From JAGLWP01 sp964406515 (GTDB lineage Archaea > Nanobdellota > Nanobdellia > Pacearchaeales > GW2011-AR1), in contig CAYORV010000016.1 in the NCBI GenBank assembly GCA_964406515.1, forward strand, positions 1 to 11,906: a stretch of 11,906 nucleotides of DNA, given 5' to 3'. Positions 5,158-11,041 of this stretch are shown one piece after another. The notes beneath the pieces are model-generated. The model searched no databases and had not been told where the DNA came from. It was given only the letters and a program-made list of their open reading frames with translations. A program made the position numbers and the translations under genes. Each line of letters begins with the position of its first letter. The first letter of the stretch is position 1.

Positions 5158-5463
5158 ATGGATGCATATCAAATTATTGAAACAGCGAAAATAAAAGGTA
5201 AAATAGAGAAAGGTACAAACGAAGTTACAAAAGCTATTGAACGAGGGACTGCAAAGTTTGTGGCTTATGCTGGTGATGTTGAGCCAAAGGAAATTGTTCA
5301 ACACATTCCTATTTTATGTAAAGAAAAAGGAGTCCCCTGTCAAGAAGTTGATAGTAAACAAAAACTTGGAATAGCAGTTGGAATTCCTGTTTCTGCATCT
5401 GCAGTGGTTGTTGTTGAAGCTGGAGACGCTGCAAAAGATATTTCTGGGTTAAAGGAGAAGTAA
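5158..5463 (+). CDS. rpl7ae: Ribosomal protein L7Ae
   Basis: A 50S subunit protein that also binds kink-turns in box C/D and H/ACA guide RNAs and in RNase P. The RNA-binding core is intact: 'GKIEKGTNEVTKAIERG' (14-30), with the G-T-N-E loop that reads the sheared G-A pairs, then 'VAYAGDVEPKEIVQHIPILCKEKGVP'. The protein is 101 residues from the ATG at 5158. Most archaeal L7Ae proteins are about 118-124 and begin with a segment near 'YVKFEVPKELAEK', which is absent here. The open frame upstream reaches back only to 5119, so the N terminus is truly short; a TTG at 5149 would add just three residues. The C-terminal helix is also slightly trimmed. First gene of a three-gene ribosomal operon. Confidence 0.95.
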   Translation: MDAYQIIETAKIKGKIEKGTNEVTKAIERGTAKFVAYAGDVEPKEIVQHIPILCKEKGVPCQEVDSKQKLGIAVGIPVSASAVVVVEAGDAAKDISGLKEK

Positions 5464-5744
5464 ATGGCAAAAACTCAAAAACCAAGAGAAGGAAAATCTG
5501 AAGCTTCTTCAAAAGGAAGTGATAAAATACTGGGAGAGACAGCTGTTCCTGCAGTGGTTGAGGAAATTATTGGGCGAACTGGAAATAAAGGTGAAGTTAC
5601 TCAGGTTAAATGTCTAGTTCAAGAAGGAAGAGATAAAGGAAGAGATATGAGGCGGAATGTTAAAGGACCAATAAGAATTGGAGATTTACTTATGTTAAGA
5701 GAAACTGAAATAGAAGCAAGAAGAATTAGATCTAAAGTTACAAA
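5464..5744 (+). CDS. rps28e: Ribosomal protein S28e (3' end in assembly gap)
   Basis: An archaeal/eukaryotic 30S protein (OB-fold) located near the mRNA exit. 'AVPAVVEEIIGRTGNKGEVTQVKC' and 'EGRDKGRDMRRNVKGPIRIGDLLMLRETEIEARRI' are the hallmark sequence. There is a charged, low-complexity N-terminal extension of about 22 residues (KTQKPREGKSEASSKGSDK) not present in the ~70-residue standard protein. The ATG directly follows the L7Ae stop. The family normally ends within a few residues of 'EARRIR', so the true stop is expected just inside the Ns that begin at 5745. The apparent in-frame continuation to 5859 depends on an arbitrary 100-base spacer and should be ignored. Confidence 0.93.
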
Positions 5745-5844
5745 NNNNNNNNNNNNNNNNNNNNNNNNNNNNNNNNNNNNNNNNNNNNNNNNNNNNNNNN
5801 NNNNNNNNNNNNNNNNNNNNNNNNNNNNNNNNNNNNNNNNNNNN
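5745..5844. other. Assembly gap (100 Ns)
   Basis: Exactly 100 Ns, the usual placeholder for a gap of unknown length. L7Ae-S28e-L24e is a conserved archaeal order and both flanks fit it, so the join is probably right. The missing part may hold little more than the end of S28e, since a ribosome-binding site for L24e (GGAGTG, 5845-5850) starts directly after the gap. Confidence 0.97.
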
Positions 5845-5860
5845 GGAGTGTATACTTAAA

Positions 5861-6070
5861 ATGCCGAAATGTTCTTATTGTGGAAAAGTTTATGAGCCTC
5901 CTCGTGGCTTGACATTAGTTTTGAAAGATGGAGCTATAAGATATTTATGTTCTTCAAAATGTAGAAAAAATATGAAGATGAAGAGACGAAAAGTTAGATG
6001 GATTAGGCACGGAAAAAAGGAATCTAAAGAGGAGATTACAACAGAATTAGGAAAAACAGAAGAAAAATAA
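5861..6070 (+). CDS. rpl24e: Ribosomal protein L24e
   Basis: A zinc-binding 50S protein of archaea and eukaryotes, 69 residues. The treble-clef zinc site is complete: C4-x2-C7 in 'KCSYCGKVYEPPRGL', and C30-x3-C34 in 'LCSSKCRKNM'. The basic segment 'KMKRRKVRWIRHGKK' contacts rRNA. A short acidic/polar tail follows. The ATG is preceded by GGAGTG at 5845-5850, 10 nt upstream. In many archaea this operon continues with ndk and infB; here it ends with T-rich DNA and the gyrB promoter follows. Confidence 0.95.
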   Translation: MPKCSYCGKVYEPPRGLTLVLKDGAIRYLCSSKCRKNMKMKRRKVRWIRHGKKESKEEITTELGKTEEK

Positions 6071-6081
6071 AGTATTGCCAA

Positions 6082-6102
6082 TTTTTCCTATTTTTTATTT
6101 TT
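6082..6102 (+). terminator. Oligo-T terminator of the ribosomal operon
   Basis: Runs of five, six and five T (6082-6086, 6091-6096, 6098-6102) start 12 nt after the L24e stop. There is no hairpin, which is typical of archaeal intrinsic terminators. Confidence 0.6.
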
Positions 6103-6135
6103 ATCGACGACAAATTCAATTTTTTGGTAGAAAAG

Positions 6136-6144
6136 TTTATAAAG
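6136..6144 (+). promoter_or_regulatory. TATA box for the gyrB operon
   Basis: TTTATAAAG lies about 107 nt before the gyrB ATG. A start about 25 nt downstream, near 6165, leaves a leader of about 80 nt. That is unusually long here, since ychF, kae1 and the nucleotidyltransferase look leaderless. Confidence 0.6.
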
Positions 6145-6166
6145 GATTATTGATTTATTTAGGCAT

Positions 6167-6221
6167 AGATTAGGAAATCTGACTAGGATAATTGCTTAAA
6201 AATATGAGGTCTTAGCCAGTC
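6167..6221 (+). promoter_or_regulatory. Structured gyrB leader: two adjacent hairpins
   Basis: AGATT (6167-6171) and AATCT (6176-6180) form a perfect 5-bp hairpin with loop AGGA. Directly after it GACTAGG (6181-6187) pairs with CCAGTC (6216-6221) with one bulged A, enclosing 28 nt. The two stems abut and could stack. They fill the start of the predicted gyrB leader. No riboswitch class is recognised, and the stems are short enough to be chance. Confidence 0.35.
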
Positions 6222-6246
6222 GTTTCTTAATTAATCTTAGTGAAAA

Positions 6247-8127
6247 ATGGTAGAAGAATATAGTGCAGAGAAAATAAAAGTGCTTGAAGGCTTAGAAGGA
6301 GTAAGAAAAAGACCGAGTATGTATATAGGTAGTACTAGCAAAGATGGTTTACATCATTTGATTTACGAAGTGGTTGATAATTCTGTTGATGAAGCTTTGG
6401 GTGGGTATTGCAGTAAAATAAATGTTTCATTGAATAAAGATGGTTCAGCAACTATTACTGATGATGGTCGTGGAATTCCTGTTGATATGCATCCAATTTA
6501 CAAAATCCCTGCTGTTCAGGTCGCATTGACAAAACTTCATGCTGGAGGAAAATTTGATAAAAAATCCTATATGATTTCTGGAGGATTGCATGGGGTTGGT
6601 ATAAGTGTTGTAAATGCTCTTTCCAAAAAGCTTATTTTAGAAATTAAGAGGGCGGGAAAAATTTATAGACAAGAATACTCTAGGGGAGATGCTAAAACAA
6701 AACTCAAAATTATAGGAACTTGTAATAAAAATGAAACTGGAACCAAAATAACTTTTTGGCCTGATGATCAAATTTTTTCTACTGTTGTTTTTGATTATAA
6801 AGTTTTAGAAACAAGATTTAGAGAAATTTCTTTTTTGAATGCTGGTTTGAAAATTGTTTTGACTGATGAAATGAAAAATAAGAAAGAAGAATTTTTGGCT
6901 ACAGGAGGTCTTATAGAATTTGTGAAATGGATTAATAAATCAAAAGAACCATTGAACAAGCCGATTTATTTTAAGAGAGAGATGGACCATACAATTGTGG
7001 AAGTTTCTCTTCAATATACTGGGAGCTATCAAGAAAATATTTTTGGATTTGTAAATACTATAAATACAGTTGAAGGTGGGACACATGTTTCGGGTTTTAA
7101 AACAGCTTTGACAAGGGTGGTTAATGATTATGCAAAGAGAAAAGGCTTGTTGAAGAATGAATCTATTGTTGGAGATGATGTAAGAGAAGGACTTACTGCT
7201 ATTGTAAGTATAAAAATTCCTGATCCGCAGTTTGAAGGACAGACAAAAACTAAATTAGGGAACAGCGAAGTTAAAGGTTTTGTTGATTCTATTGTTACTA
7301 GTGCTTTGTCAGAATTTTTTGAAGAAAATCCCTCTGTTGCTAAGAAAATAATTTCAAAAGCAGTAGATGCTTCAAAAGCAAGAATGGCTGCTAAAAAAGC
7401 CAAAGATTTGGTTAGAAGAAAGAATGCGTTTTCATTGGGAGGTTTACCTGGTAAGCTTCATGATTGTTCAAAGAAAAAATCAGATGATACAGAACTTTAT
7501 CTTGTTGAAGGGCAGAGTGCTGGGGGTAGTGCGAAGAATGCTAGAGATAAAGAGATTCAGGCCATACTTCCATTAAGAGGTAAGATTCTCAATGTTGAGA
7601 AGTCGAATCCTGCAAGGGCGTTGTCTAGTGAAGAGATAATGAATATGATTACTGCTATTGGAACAGGAGTTGGAGAGCAATTTAATCTTGAAAAACTGAG
7701 ATATGGGAAAGTTGTAATTATGACTGATGCAGATGTTGATGGTGAACATATTAAGACACTTCTTTTAACATTCTTTTTTAGGTTTATGCCTCAATTGATT
7801 GAAAATGGAAATATTTATGTTGCTTTGCCACCGTTGTATAGAGTAAGAAAGAGAAAAGATTATTATGTTTATTCTGAGGAGCAGCTTAAGAAAATGACTG
7901 AAAAACTTGGAACTGTGAATGTTACTCGGTTTAAAGGTTTGGGAGAGATGAGTTTGCAGCAGTTGTGGAGCACAACAATGAATCCAAAAACAAGAACTAT
8001 CAAAAAAGTTTTTATTGAAGATGCTGTTGAAGCTGACCAGACTTTTTCAATGTTAATGGGAGATGATGTTCAAGCTAGAAAAATGTTTATTCAAGAAAAT
8101 GCTAAGGAGGCGAACCTCGACATTTGA
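6247..8127 (+). CDS. gyrB: DNA gyrase subunit B
   Basis: The ATPase/TOPRIM subunit of type IIA topoisomerase, 626 residues, the normal length for the short GyrB type. GHKL ATPase: 'EVVDNSVDEALGG' (41-53, with E41 and N45), 'DDGRGIPVD' (72-80), 'GGLHGVG' (112-118). TOPRIM: 'VEGQSAGGSAK' (420-430, catalytic E421) and 'DADVDGEH' (494-501). Near the C terminus is 'RFKGLGEM'. Archaeal gyrase is of bacterial origin; here it sits in an operon with gyrA. Translation should stop at TGA 8125-8127 after '...KEANLDI'. The frame beyond that stop remains open and ends in a second 'KANLDI' followed by TAA (8191-8193), 1 nt before the next gene. This suggests that the original gene ended there. Confidence 0.96.
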   Translation: MVEEYSAEKIKVLEGLEGVRKRPSMYIGSTSKDGLHHLIYEVVDNSVDEALGGYCSKINVSLNKDGSATITDDGRGIPVDMHPIYKIPAVQVALTKLHAGGKFDKKSYMISGGLHGVGISVVNALSKKLILEIKRAGKIYRQEYSRGDAKTKLKIIGTCNKNETGTKITFWPDDQIFSTVVFDYKVLETRFREISFLNAGLKIVLTDEMKNKKEEFLATGGLIEFVKWINKSKEPLNKPIYFKREMDHTIVEVSLQYTGSYQENIFGFVNTINTVEGGTHVSGFKTALTRVVNDYAKRKGLLKNESIVGDDVREGLTAIVSIKIPDPQFEGQTKTKLGNSEVKGFVDSIVTSALSEFFEENPSVAKKIISKAVDASKARMAAKKAKDLVRRKNAFSLGGLPGKLHDCSKKKSDDTELYLVEGQSAGGSAKNARDKEIQAILPLRGKILNVEKSNPARALSSEEIMNMITAIGTGVGEQFNLEKLRYGKVVIMTDADVDGEHIKTLLLTFFFRFMPQLIENGNIYVALPPLYRVRKRKDYYVYSEEQLKKMTEKLGTVNVTRFKGLGEMSLQQLWSTTMNPKTRTIKKVFIEDAVEADQTFSMLMGDDVQARKMFIQENAKEANLDI

Positions 8128-8193
8128 GGCGCCTCGGTTCACCTCCTGCGATTGCTAGGAGACAACCGGAAGAAGGCGAATCTGGATATATAA
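8104..8193 (+). repeat. Duplicated gyrB 3' end flanking a GC-rich hairpin
   Basis: GCGAACCTCGACATTTGA (8110-8127) and GCGAATCTGGATATATAA (8176-8193) both encode ANLDI-stop in the same frame. After GCG, all four sense codons differ only at the third base, and the stop is TGA in one and TAA in the other. The offset is 66 nt (22 codons). Between them the DNA is clearly more GC-rich than its surroundings. It includes the stem AGGAGGCGAACC (8105-8116) with GGTTCACCTCCT (8136-8147), one mismatch, and a possible competing stem CTCCT (8143-8147) with AGGAG (8157-8161). The second copy ends 1 nt before the downstream ATG. Confidence 0.75.
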
Positions 8194-8194
8194 G

Positions 8195-8551
8195 ATGGCA
8201 AAGAAAAATAAATTATCAACACCCGAATGGATAACAGAAGGATTTGATAGCAAGGCAGATTGGGAAAAGAAACATGGAATTAATAGCGAGAAGAAAAAAG
8301 GGCGCCCCGAAACCTTTTCAAAAAAAGGTTTACAAGGGGCAAAGACTTTCAAAATTCGAGAGTGTCCTAAGTGTGGAAGTGATGATGTTGGTGTTGCAAT
8401 TAGCGGAAGTGATTCAGAGGAAGTTTCTGGAACAGGACAAGAATGGGAATGTCGGAAATGTAAATGGAAAGGAAAAGATATTGTGGAAAAAGAATTGATA
8501 GAGAATGAGTTCATGAAATATTTAGATGAAAAAGGAGAGGAGGTAGCTTGA
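8195..8551 (+). CDS. Small zinc-ribbon protein encoded between gyrB and gyrA
   Basis: 118 residues. Two CxxC knuckles, C57/C60 in 'ECPKCGSDDVG' and C86/C89 in 'WECRKCKWKG', form a zinc ribbon like that of TFIIS/RPB9-type proteins. The N-terminal half ('TPEWITEGFDSKADWEKKHGI') is charged, and the C terminus ('EKELIENEFMKYLDEKGEEV') is acidic. I recognise it as a DPANN-type hypothetical protein without assigned function. Residues about 37-49 (RPETFSKKGLQGA) are encoded by a copy of the hairpin repeat and probably interrupt an original 'KKKG-KTFKIRECPKC'. The start is 1 nt after the TAA of the second gyrB tail, and its TGA overlaps the gyrA ATG by one base. Its place inside the gyrase operon hints at a link to DNA topology or transcription, but that is inference. 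Confidence 0.8.
   Translation: MAKKNKLSTPEWITEGFDSKADWEKKHGINSEKKKGRPETFSKKGLQGAKTFKIRECPKCGSDDVGVAISGSDSEEVSGTGQEWECRKCKWKGKDIVEKELIENEFMKYLDEKGEEVA
8298..8343 (+). repeat. In-frame hairpin repeat, copy 3 (in zinc-ribbon gene)
   Basis: Same plan as the kae1 copies: CCCC (8305-8308), G, stem AAACCTTTT (8310-8318), loop CAAA, stem AAAAGGTTT (8323-8331), ACAA, GGGG (8336-8339), CAAA. The inner stem is a perfect 9 bp with a sequence different from the other copies, while the ends are conserved. GGG (8300-8302) upstream can alternatively pair with the CCCC. The frame at the 3' end matches copy 1 (LQGAK) and at the 5' end matches copy 2 (PE). Confidence 0.8.
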
Positions 8552-11040
8552 TGACAGAGAAAGAAGATTTAAACGAAATTGAAAAAGGCGTTATAAATGC
8601 TGAAGTTTCAGAAGAAATGAAGAAGTCGTATTTAGATTATGCTATGAGTGTTATTGTTTCAAGGGCGATTCCCGCAATTGAAGATGGTATGAAGCCGGTT
8701 CAAAGGAGAATTCTTTATTCAATGAGTCAAATGGGTTTAAAGCCTGGAACACAGACAAAAAAATCAGCAAGGATTGTAGGAGATGTGATTGGAAAGTTCC
8801 ATCCACACGGCGATACAGCGGTTTACGAAGCAATGGTAAGGATGGCTCAGGATTTTTCTTTGCGTTATCCTCTTGTATTTGGACAGGGTAATTTTGGTTC
8901 AATTGATGGCGACCCTCCTGCGGCTTATAGATATACTGAAGCAAGATTAATGCATATTACAACAGAGCTTTTACAAGACATTGAAAAAGAAACTGTGAAT
9001 TTTGCCCCTAATTTTGATAATTCATTAAAAGAACCAGAATTACTTCCTGGAAAGCTTCCAGCTTTGATGCTTAATGGTGCGACAGGGATTGCTGTTGGTA
9101 TGGCTACAAATATTCCACCCCATAATTTGACAGAAGTTTGTAATGCTCTTGTGGCTTATATTAAAAATCCAAATATTACTTTAGAAAAACTTTGTGAGAT
9201 TGTTACTGGTCCTGATTTTCCTACAGGTGGTTCTATTTCTGGAGATATGCTTGAACTTTACAAGACGGGAAGAGGAAGATTAATTATGAGAGGAAAAACA
9301 ACGATAGAGAAAAGAAAAAATAAAGATTTAATAGTTATTACTGAAATTCCTTATATGTTGAATAAATCTTTACTTGTTACCCAAATTGCTAGTCTTATTC
9401 AAAATAAGAAACTCCGAGATATTTCGGATCTTAGAGATGAAAGTTCAAAAGGGAAAATAAGAATTGTAATTGAATTGAGGAAAGGAGCTAATCCTAATTT
9501 TGTTATAAATGCTTTGTACAAATATACAAGATTGCAAGATTCATTTAATGTGAATTTTCTTGCTTTAGTTGGCGGTCAACCTAAAATATTGGGCCTTAAA
9601 CAAGTTGTTGAAGAATATGTTAAGTATAGAAAGATAATTATTACAAATCGAACAAAGTTTGAATTAAAAAAAGCAAAAGAAAGGTTGGAAATTGTTGAAG
9701 GACTTTTGATTGCTTTGAAGAATATTGATGAAGTTATTTCTTTAATTAAGAAATCAAGAGGGACAGTAGAAGCTTTAGAGGGTTTGATGAAGAAATTTAA
9801 ATTAACCAAGAAACAAGCTCAGGCGGTTTTAGATACAAAGCTTCAGCAATTGACTTCACTTGAATTAGATAAATTGGAAAAAGAATACAAGGAACTTAAG
9901 GAGATTATATCTGAACTTGAAAAAATATTGGGCAATATTAATGAAGTTTTAAAAATAATTGTTAAGGAAGTTAATGAATTGAGAAATAAATATGGGGATG
10001 TTCGAAAAACTAATGTTTTGAAAAGAATATCTAATATTTCTGAGAAGGATCTTGTGCAAGAAAAAGATGTCGTTGTAACAATTACTGATAGGGGTTATTG
10101 TAAAAGGATGGATACTAAAACTTACAAAGAGCAAAAGCGAGGAGGTAGAGGAGTTATTGGAAGTAATTTAGCAACAGGAGATTTTGTGAAGCAACTTATT
10201 ACTTGTTCGACACACGATTATTTGATGTTTTTTACTACAAGAGGAAGAGTTTTATGGTTGAAAGCTTATGATATTCCAGAGTCAGAAAGATATAGTAAAG
10301 GAAAGGCCATAATAAATCTTCTTGGATTGAAAGATGAAAATATTACTAATGTGATTTCTGTTAAAAATTTTGAGGATAATTTATTCATGGCCACAAAAAA
10401 AGGAATTGTTAAAAAGATTTCATTGAAACATTTTTCAAAACCTCGAGCTTCAGGAATTAGGGCGATGAATTTGCCCACAGATAATTCAGATAGTTTGATT
10501 GGAGTAGAGCTTGTTAAAAAAGGAGAAGAAGTTTCTCTTGCAACAAAAAAAGGAAAATCAATTAGGTTCAATAGTAGTGATGTTAGAGAAATGGGAAGAG
10601 CAAGTTATGGTGTCACAGGAATTAAGTTGAATAGCGATACCCAAAGAGGGCACGAGAACCTGCAAGCAGGTACCCAAAGAGGCACAAGTGATGAAGTTGT
10701 GAGTTTGGGTATATTAAATACAGAAGCGGTTTTAACGATTACAACAAATGGGTATGGAAAAAGAACTGCTGTTAAAGATTATCGGAAAACTTCTAGAGCA
10801 GGGAAAGGAGTTATTAATTTGAAAGTTTCTGGGAAAACAGGCAATGTTGTTACTACGATTTCTGTGGATAAAGAAGATGGTATAATAATCACAACTGCTA
10901 AAGGAATGGTGATAAGAACTTCTTTGAAGAATATTCGAGTGATGGGAAGAGCTGCGCAAGGTGTTAGAATTGTGAAACTTCAAACAGGAGATTCTGTTAC
11001 TGATTTGATTAAAGTTGTTCATGGGCATGAAGTAGAATGA
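8551..11040 (+). CDS. gyrA: DNA gyrase subunit A
   Basis: The breakage-reunion subunit of type IIA topoisomerase, 829 residues from the ATG at 8551. This ATG sits 6 nt after GGAGGT and shares its A with the upstream TGA; a TTG just before it is less likely. 'HPHGDTAVYEAMVRMAQDF' is followed by the catalytic Tyr128 in 'AAYRYTEARL'. A coiled-coil stretch rich in E/K/L spans about 365-490. The C-terminal beta-pinwheel begins near 500 with the GyrA box QKRGGRG (528-534), the hallmark of true gyrase, able to introduce negative supercoils, as opposed to ParC. Blade motifs such as 'GRAxxGV' recur. In one blade, residues about 696-713 (DTQRGHENLQAGTQRGTS) are an insertion between 'GIKLNS' and 'DEVVSLG', encoded by a repeat-like DNA segment. 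Confidence 0.96.
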   Translation: MTEKEDLNEIEKGVINAEVSEEMKKSYLDYAMSVIVSRAIPAIEDGMKPVQRRILYSMSQMGLKPGTQTKKSARIVGDVIGKFHPHGDTAVYEAMVRMAQDFSLRYPLVFGQGNFGSIDGDPPAAYRYTEARLMHITTELLQDIEKETVNFAPNFDNSLKEPELLPGKLPALMLNGATGIAVGMATNIPPHNLTEVCNALVAYIKNPNITLEKLCEIVTGPDFPTGGSISGDMLELYKTGRGRLIMRGKTTIEKRKNKDLIVITEIPYMLNKSLLVTQIASLIQNKKLRDISDLRDESSKGKIRIVIELRKGANPNFVINALYKYTRLQDSFNVNFLALVGGQPKILGLKQVVEEYVKYRKIIITNRTKFELKKAKERLEIVEGLLIALKNIDEVISLIKKSRGTVEALEGLMKKFKLTKKQAQAVLDTKLQQLTSLELDKLEKEYKELKEIISELEKILGNINEVLKIIVKEVNELRNKYGDVRKTNVLKRISNISEKDLVQEKDVVVTITDRGYCKRMDTKTYKEQKRGGRGVIGSNLATGDFVKQLITCSTHDYLMFFTTRGRVLWLKAYDIPESERYSKGKAIINLLGLKDENITNVISVKNFEDNLFMATKKGIVKKISLKHFSKPRASGIRAMNLPTDNSDSLIGVELVKKGEEVSLATKKGKSIRFNSSDVREMGRASYGVTGIKLNSDTQRGHENLQAGTQRGTSDEVVSLGILNTEAVLTITTNGYGKRTAVKDYRKTSRAGKGVINLKVSGKTGNVVTTISVDKEDGIIITTAKGMVIRTSLKNIRVMGRAAQGVRIVKLQTGDSVTDLIKVVHGHEVE
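10636..10689 (+). repeat. Repeat-bearing insertion in gyrA
   Basis: TACCCAAAGAGGGCAC (10638-10653) is repeated as TACCCAAAGAGGCAC (10671-10685). Between them ACCTGC (10658-10663) and GCAGGT (10666-10671) form a perfect inverted repeat. The segment codes for 18 residues with a doubled TQRG, placed where GyrA pinwheel blades normally run from 'GIKL' straight to 'DEVV'. The CAGG-TACCC-AAA and GG-CACAAG pieces resemble the left and right ends of the kae1 hairpin repeats (CAGGCGTACCCCGAAA and GGGGCAAAAG) without the central stem. The relationship is tentative. Confidence 0.6.
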
Positions 11041-11041
11041 T

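Noticed and set aside
5464..5859. A 131-residue S28e reading through the Ns to the TAA at 5857
   Set aside because: The frame is preserved only because the placeholder is 100 bases long. S28e proteins normally end within a few residues of where the sequence is lost.
6071..6246. A tRNA or other stable RNA gene between L24e and gyrB
   Set aside because: No cloverleaf, CCA end or T-loop GGTTCRA was found; only two short hairpins are present.
8105..8147. The gyrB-end hairpin as a bacterial-type rho-independent terminator
   Set aside because: There is no T run after the stem, and the downstream genes belong to the same operon.
8125..8193. TGA at 8125 as a recoded or readthrough codon giving a longer GyrB
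   Set aside because: TGA serves as the normal stop of ychF, the DUF167 gene, the zinc-ribbon gene and gyrA here. GyrB already ends with the expected NLDI at this TGA, so a duplicated tail explains the open frame better.
4359..8343. The hairpin repeats as CRISPR repeats or integron attC sites
   Set aside because: Copies are kilobases or hundreds of bases apart inside unrelated genes, with no spacers, cas genes or integron integrase. The ends do not match the attC core GTTRRRY/RYYYAAC.
8548..8550. TTG at 8548 as the gyrA start
   Set aside because: The ATG directly after it (8551) has a better-placed GGAGGT and overlaps the upstream stop in the manner usual for coupled genes.
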